Shown here: positions 5,827 to 9,076 of the stretch, piece by piece
Layout: each line of letters starts with the position of its first letter
Numbering within the stretch: position 1 is the first letter of the stretch
Assembly (NCBI GenBank): GCA_945877005.1
Contig: CAMCQL010000067.1
Span: 1-9,076, forward strand
Length of the DNA stretch: 9,076 bases
Direction: 5' to 3'
From: Chryseobacterium gleum
GTDB taxonomy: Bacteria > Bacteroidota > Bacteroidia > Flavobacteriales_D > Crocinitomicaceae
The notes under the pieces: model-generated
What the model was told of the DNA's origin: nothing
The model's database searches: none
The model's input: the letters and a program-made list of their open reading frames with translations, nothing else
Program-made: the position numbers and the translations under genes

Positions 5827-7668
5827 ATGCGCGCTTATAAAGATTTATACAAACAAACATTTTACTATAAATGGCGGGCTTTTCTAGTCATCTTTTCTAA
5901 TTTAATGTTTGTTATTTTCAATTTAATTTCTTTAATTTTATTTATTCCTTTTCTTCAACTAATTTTCAAGAATCATAAGGATTTAGTTGTTGTGAGTGAG
6001 CCTGTTTATAAAGGTGGATTTATTGCTTTTTTTGAATATTCGTCAAAATTATACCAATATTTCATGGAATCGATGGTGAAGCGAAATCCGGAAGAAGCCC
6101 TACTCTTTGTGTGTGTTACTGTTTTGGTTGCATTTTTGATTAAAAACGTATTTCGTTATATGGCTGTTTACCATCAGTCTGAATTAAGAATGGTGGTAGT
6201 GAGAGATTTAAGAGATAAGTTGTTTACAAAAGCAATGAAATTACCGCTTTCGTTCTACACGGAAGAACGTAAAGGTGACATTATGTCTCGGATGAACAGT
6301 GATGCGAGTGAAATTGAAACAGCTGTGGTATGTATGTTGGAACTACTTTTTAGAGAACCAATTGCAATAATAATTAATCTAGCTGTATTGGTTTATTGGA
6401 GTCCTACGCTTACCTTAATCTCTCTTATTTTATTACCTATTTCTGCGCTTATTATCTCTAGAATAGGAAAAAGTTTGAAAAAAACAGCTAAAGAAGGACA
6501 AGAACAAATGGGTGTATTGTTTTCTTCTATGGATGAGAATTTAGGAGGAATTCGAATTATTAAAGCATTTAATGCTGTTCCTTATGTAACGGATGTTTTT
6601 CGTAAAATAAATTTAAGGCATCAAAAATTAACAACTTTGACCTTTAGAAAAAAAGATTTATCTTCTCCGTTGAACGAGTTTTTAGGTGCAGCTGTACTTA
6701 TGGGGATTGTTTGGTTCGGGGGTAAAATGATCTTAGATGGAAATTCAACAAACGAGTTAACAGGAGAAGAATTTTTAACATTCATAATTGTTTTTTCTCA
6801 GTTATTACGACCGATTTCAGGAATAGCATTTTGCATTTCATGCATCAATAAGGCAAAAGTTTCGCAAGAACGAATCAATGAAATATTGGACTCAGATGAG
6901 AAAATTTATGAGATTGAAACACCGATTCAACTTGAACGATTGGAAAAAGGAATTGAGTACAAAAACATTTCGTTTAAATACAAAGAAGATTGGGTGTTGA
7001 AGAATGTTTCCTTTATCGTACCGAAAGGTAAAACAATTGCGTTGGTTGGAGAATCTGGAAGTGGAAAATCTACTTTAGCTGATTTATTGCCAAGGTTTTA
7101 TGACATACAAGAGGGACAAATTCTTTTTGATGACTTGAATATTAAAAATGTTTCGTTGACAGATTTAAGAAGTCATATTGGTATTGTAACACAAGAATCA
7201 ATTCTTTTTAATGATTCAATTAATAATAATATTGCGTTTGGTCTTGAAAATGTAGAACAATCTTCAATCATAGAAGCAGCAAAAATTGCAAATGCGCATG
7301 AGTTTATTTCTCAGTTAGAAGAGGGTTATAATACAAATATCGGAGAGCGCGGAAATAAGTTGTCAGGTGGTCAAAAACAAAGATTAAGCATTGCAAGAGC
7401 AGTTTTGAGAAATCCAGAAATATTAATACTAGATGAAGCTACTTCTGCGTTAGATACAGAAAGCGAAAAATTAGTTCAGGATGCACTAGAGAAATTAATG
7501 GCGAATCGAACATCAATCGTAATTGCACATAGAATGAGTACGGTTAGAAATGCAGATTGGATCATTGTTCTTCAAAAGGGTGAAATTGCTGAGCAAGGTA
7601 CACATCATGAATTGTTTGATAAAAAAGGAATTTATCATTCTTTGTGTACGATTCAACAAACGAATTAA
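5827..7668 (+). CDS. MsbA-like ABC exporter (fused membrane and ATPase domains)
   Basis: A 613-residue half-transporter that works as a homodimer in the inner membrane. Residues 1-345 form the type I exporter membrane domain with about six helices. Visible pieces are the MKLPLSFYTEERKGDIMSRM coupling region and GGIRIIKAFNA. Residues about 375-613 are the nucleotide-binding domain with Walker A GESGSGKST (408-416), Q-loop Gln456, signature LSGGQKQR (512-519), Walker B ILILDEATSALD (532-543, Glu537 as catalytic base) and His568 in the H-loop (AHR). All ATPase residues are intact, so it should be active. The closest well-known relatives are MsbA-type lipid A/lipid flippases, but the family also exports peptides and drugs. 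The ATG begins at the base after the GlmU-like stop, and the stop overlaps the next start as TAATG. An envelope lipid or glycan substrate fits the neighbours but is inference. Confidence 0.92.
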   Translation: MRAYKDLYKQTFYYKWRAFLVIFSNLMFVIFNLISLILFIPFLQLIFKNHKDLVVVSEPVYKGGFIAFFEYSSKLYQYFMESMVKRNPEEALLFVCVTVLVAFLIKNVFRYMAVYHQSELRMVVVRDLRDKLFTKAMKLPLSFYTEERKGDIMSRMNSDASEIETAVVCMLELLFREPIAIIINLAVLVYWSPTLTLISLILLPISALIISRIGKSLKKTAKEGQEQMGVLFSSMDENLGGIRIIKAFNAVPYVTDVFRKINLRHQKLTTLTFRKKDLSSPLNEFLGAAVLMGIVWFGGKMILDGNSTNELTGEEFLTFIIVFSQLLRPISGIAFCISCINKAKVSQERINEILDSDEKIYEIETPIQLERLEKGIEYKNISFKYKEDWVLKNVSFIVPKGKTIALVGESGSGKSTLADLLPRFYDIQEGQILFDDLNIKNVSLTDLRSHIGIVTQESILFNDSINNNIAFGLENVEQSSIIEAAKIANAHEFISQLEEGYNTNIGERGNKLSGGQKQRLSIARAVLRNPEILILDEATSALDTESEKLVQDALEKLMANRTSIVIAHRMSTVRNADWIIVLQKGEIAEQGTHHELFDKKGIYHSLCTIQQTN

Positions 7669-9076
7669 TGAATGATTCAACTAAAAAATACCATCTAATT
7701 AAATTCAGATTAATAAGTTTAATTTGGGTCGTATTTTTTAGTAGTTTTCATACCTTTTCTCAACTTTCTACAACAAATTATCCGAATAATAGTGATTTAA
7801 TTAAAAACGTTCTTCTTGGAAAAGGAGTGTATGTTTCTAATATTAAATTCAAAGGTTCGATGGGATACTTTGATGGTTCCAAATCAAATATTGGTTTAGA
7901 AAGAGGAGTTGTTATGTCTACTGGTAGAATCAGTGATGCAGCAGGACCTAACAGTACAGATAGGATGACTACTGAGTTAGGATTACCAGGGAATTCAATT
8001 CTTTCTAGTCTTGTGGGTAAAAATACAGCGGATGCCTCAGTGCTAGAGTTTGATTTTATACCTTATTCTGATACAATTAAATTTAGATATGTATTTGCTT
8101 CTGAAGAATATACAGAGTTTGTAGATAACCCTAAAACATTGAAAGATGAAGGGCAAGGATACAACGATGTTTTCGGTTTTTTTATTGAAGGTCCTGGGTT
8201 TTCTAATAGTACGAATATTGCCAAGTTACCCAGTGGTGAACCGGTTACAATTAACAATGTAAATCAATATAAAAACACATCCTATTTTATTGAAAATCCA
8301 GTAAATACAGTTCAATTTGATGGATTCACAAAGGTGTTGACGGCAATAGCGAAAGTACAATGTGGTAAAAAATACCATTTGACTTTAGTAATCGCAGATT
8401 GCAATGATCAAAAATACGATTCTGCAATTTTTTTAGAAGCAAATAGTTTAAATTCTGAAATGGATTTTGATAGTAAAGCAACTGTATCCAACGATTATTT
8501 TTCTTCCCCAAACACATTGGCGGAAGGGTGTAGTAGTGCTACTGTTGAAATCACTAAACAAACGACGAAAGATGTAAATGCTGTCATTCCTATTGAATTA
8601 AAAGGATCAGCGGTAATGAATACTGATTTCAGTCAAATCCCCAGTCAAATTACAATTCCAATTGGTCAAACAAAAGCATCTTTTAGTTTTAGTTCTTTAT
8701 TTGACAGAATTTCTGATCCAAAAGATTCCTTACTATTAATTTTAAAGTTTCCAGATCGTTGTGGGACTTATTTTCTAGATACTTTGGTTTTTTATTTTGA
8801 GAACGTAGATCCTGTTGAGATAAGTTTAGCGAATGATACGATTAGGTGTAAAGGAGTTCCAATTAAATTAACCCCCACTATTAAAGGTGGTATTTTGCCG
8901 TATTCTTATTTATGGTCCAATAATGAAACTTCATCTAGTATAATTGTATTACCTAGTGCGACATCAAATTTCAAATTGCAGGTCAAAGATGTCTGTTATA
9001 ATGAAATTGTTGAAAAACAAGTGGAAGTTGTTGTTCCTTTGTATAAGCCGCTTGAATTTCAATTGCTTGATGTAGT
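7668..9076 (+). CDS. Secreted choice-of-anchor L domain protein, 3' end outside window
   Basis: The open frame runs from ATG at 7668 (sharing its A with the ABC gene's TAA) to the right edge, giving 469 complete codons without a stop. Residues 1-32 are a Sec signal peptide: basic start (KKYHLIKFR), hydrophobic ISLIWVVFFSSF, and cleavage probably near TFSQ. Residues about 45-262 are a choice-of-anchor L domain: GKGVYVSNIKFKGS, GIxxGVVMSTG-like LERGVVMSTG, FASEEYTEFV (143-152), YNDVFGFFIEGPG (165-177), VTINNVN (193-199) and IADCNDQKYDSAIFLEA (242-258). Residues about 263-380 look like a Calx-beta-type sandwich. Residues about 381-455 (DTIRCKGVPIKL, GGILPYSYLWSNNET, VKDVC) resemble SprB/PKD-like repeats of gliding and adhesin proteins. 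In this phylum such proteins usually end in a type IX secretion sorting domain, which would lie beyond the edge. A surface adhesin or matrix role is inferred. Confidence 0.9.
   Translation, partial: MNDSTKKYHLIKFRLISLIWVVFFSSFHTFSQLSTTNYPNNSDLIKNVLLGKGVYVSNIKFKGSMGYFDGSKSNIGLERGVVMSTGRISDAAGPNSTDRMTTELGLPGNSILSSLVGKNTADASVLEFDFIPYSDTIKFRYVFASEEYTEFVDNPKTLKDEGQGYNDVFGFFIEGPGFSNSTNIAKLPSGEPVTINNVNQYKNTSYFIENPVNTVQFDGFTKVLTAIAKVQCGKKYHLTLVIADCNDQKYDSAIFLEANSLNSEMDFDSKATVSNDYFSSPNTLAEGCSSATVEITKQTTKDVNAVIPIELKGSAVMNTDFSQIPSQITIPIGQTKASFSFSSLFDRISDPKDSLLLILKFPDRCGTYFLDTLVFYFENVDPVEISLANDTIRCKGVPIKLTPTIKGGILPYSYLWSNNETSSSIIVLPSATSNFKLQVKDVCYNEIVEKQVEVVVPLYKPLEFQLLDV

Noticed and set aside
8063..8517. 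Two minus-strand open frames near the right end
   Set aside because: They are opposite the choice-of-anchor L domain, whose conserved motifs lie on the + strand.

Overview
The window looks like a chromosomal segment from a Bacteroidota bacterium, most likely Flavobacteriales and perhaps Fluviicola/Crocinitomicaceae-like. The evidence is low GC, starts preceded by A/T-rich leaders without clear Shine-Dalgarno sequences, a GlmU-like protein of the alternative Bacteroidetes type, and a secreted choice-of-anchor L protein. The genus-level guess is inference. All genes lie on the + strand.

Region 1 (1-1671) is a tightly packed blue-light module. It holds the C-terminal two thirds of a DASH-family cryptochrome, a flavin reductase-like split-barrel protein overlapping it by 13 bases, and a 44-residue DUF2256 zinc-ribbon-like protein overlapping the reductase by ATGA. 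A 329-base AT-rich gap follows.

Region 2 (2001-3185) holds an intact GreA/GreB-like factor with its acidic coiled-coil tip, followed 20 bases later by an orphan paaB (phenylacetyl-CoA epoxidase subunit). This paaB appears damaged. A TAA stop sits where the conserved terminal Tyr should be, and the rest of the family's C-terminus (DLPDGVTNM, then TAG) is still readable in frame behind it. About 75 bases further on, a short segment resembles the start of paaC, interrupted by another TAA. No other paa gene is visible. I read this as a decaying paa operon. A 14-bp inverted repeat lies in the rest of the gap.

Region 3 (3186-9076) is a compact gene string that looks like one operon: a sodium:solute symporter, an alternative GlmU-type sugar nucleotidyltransferase/acyltransferase (20-base overlap), an MsbA-like exporter ABC protein (starts at the base after the previous stop), and a large secreted protein with a choice-of-anchor L domain (TAATG overlap) that runs off the right edge. 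Activated sugar supply, export and a surface protein suggest an envelope role, but the shared pathway is inference.

I found no wholly new system. The most interesting signals are the decaying paaB/paaC locus and the cryptochrome-flavin reductase-DUF2256 module. No tRNA, rRNA, CRISPR array, insertion sequence or convincing terminator was seen.
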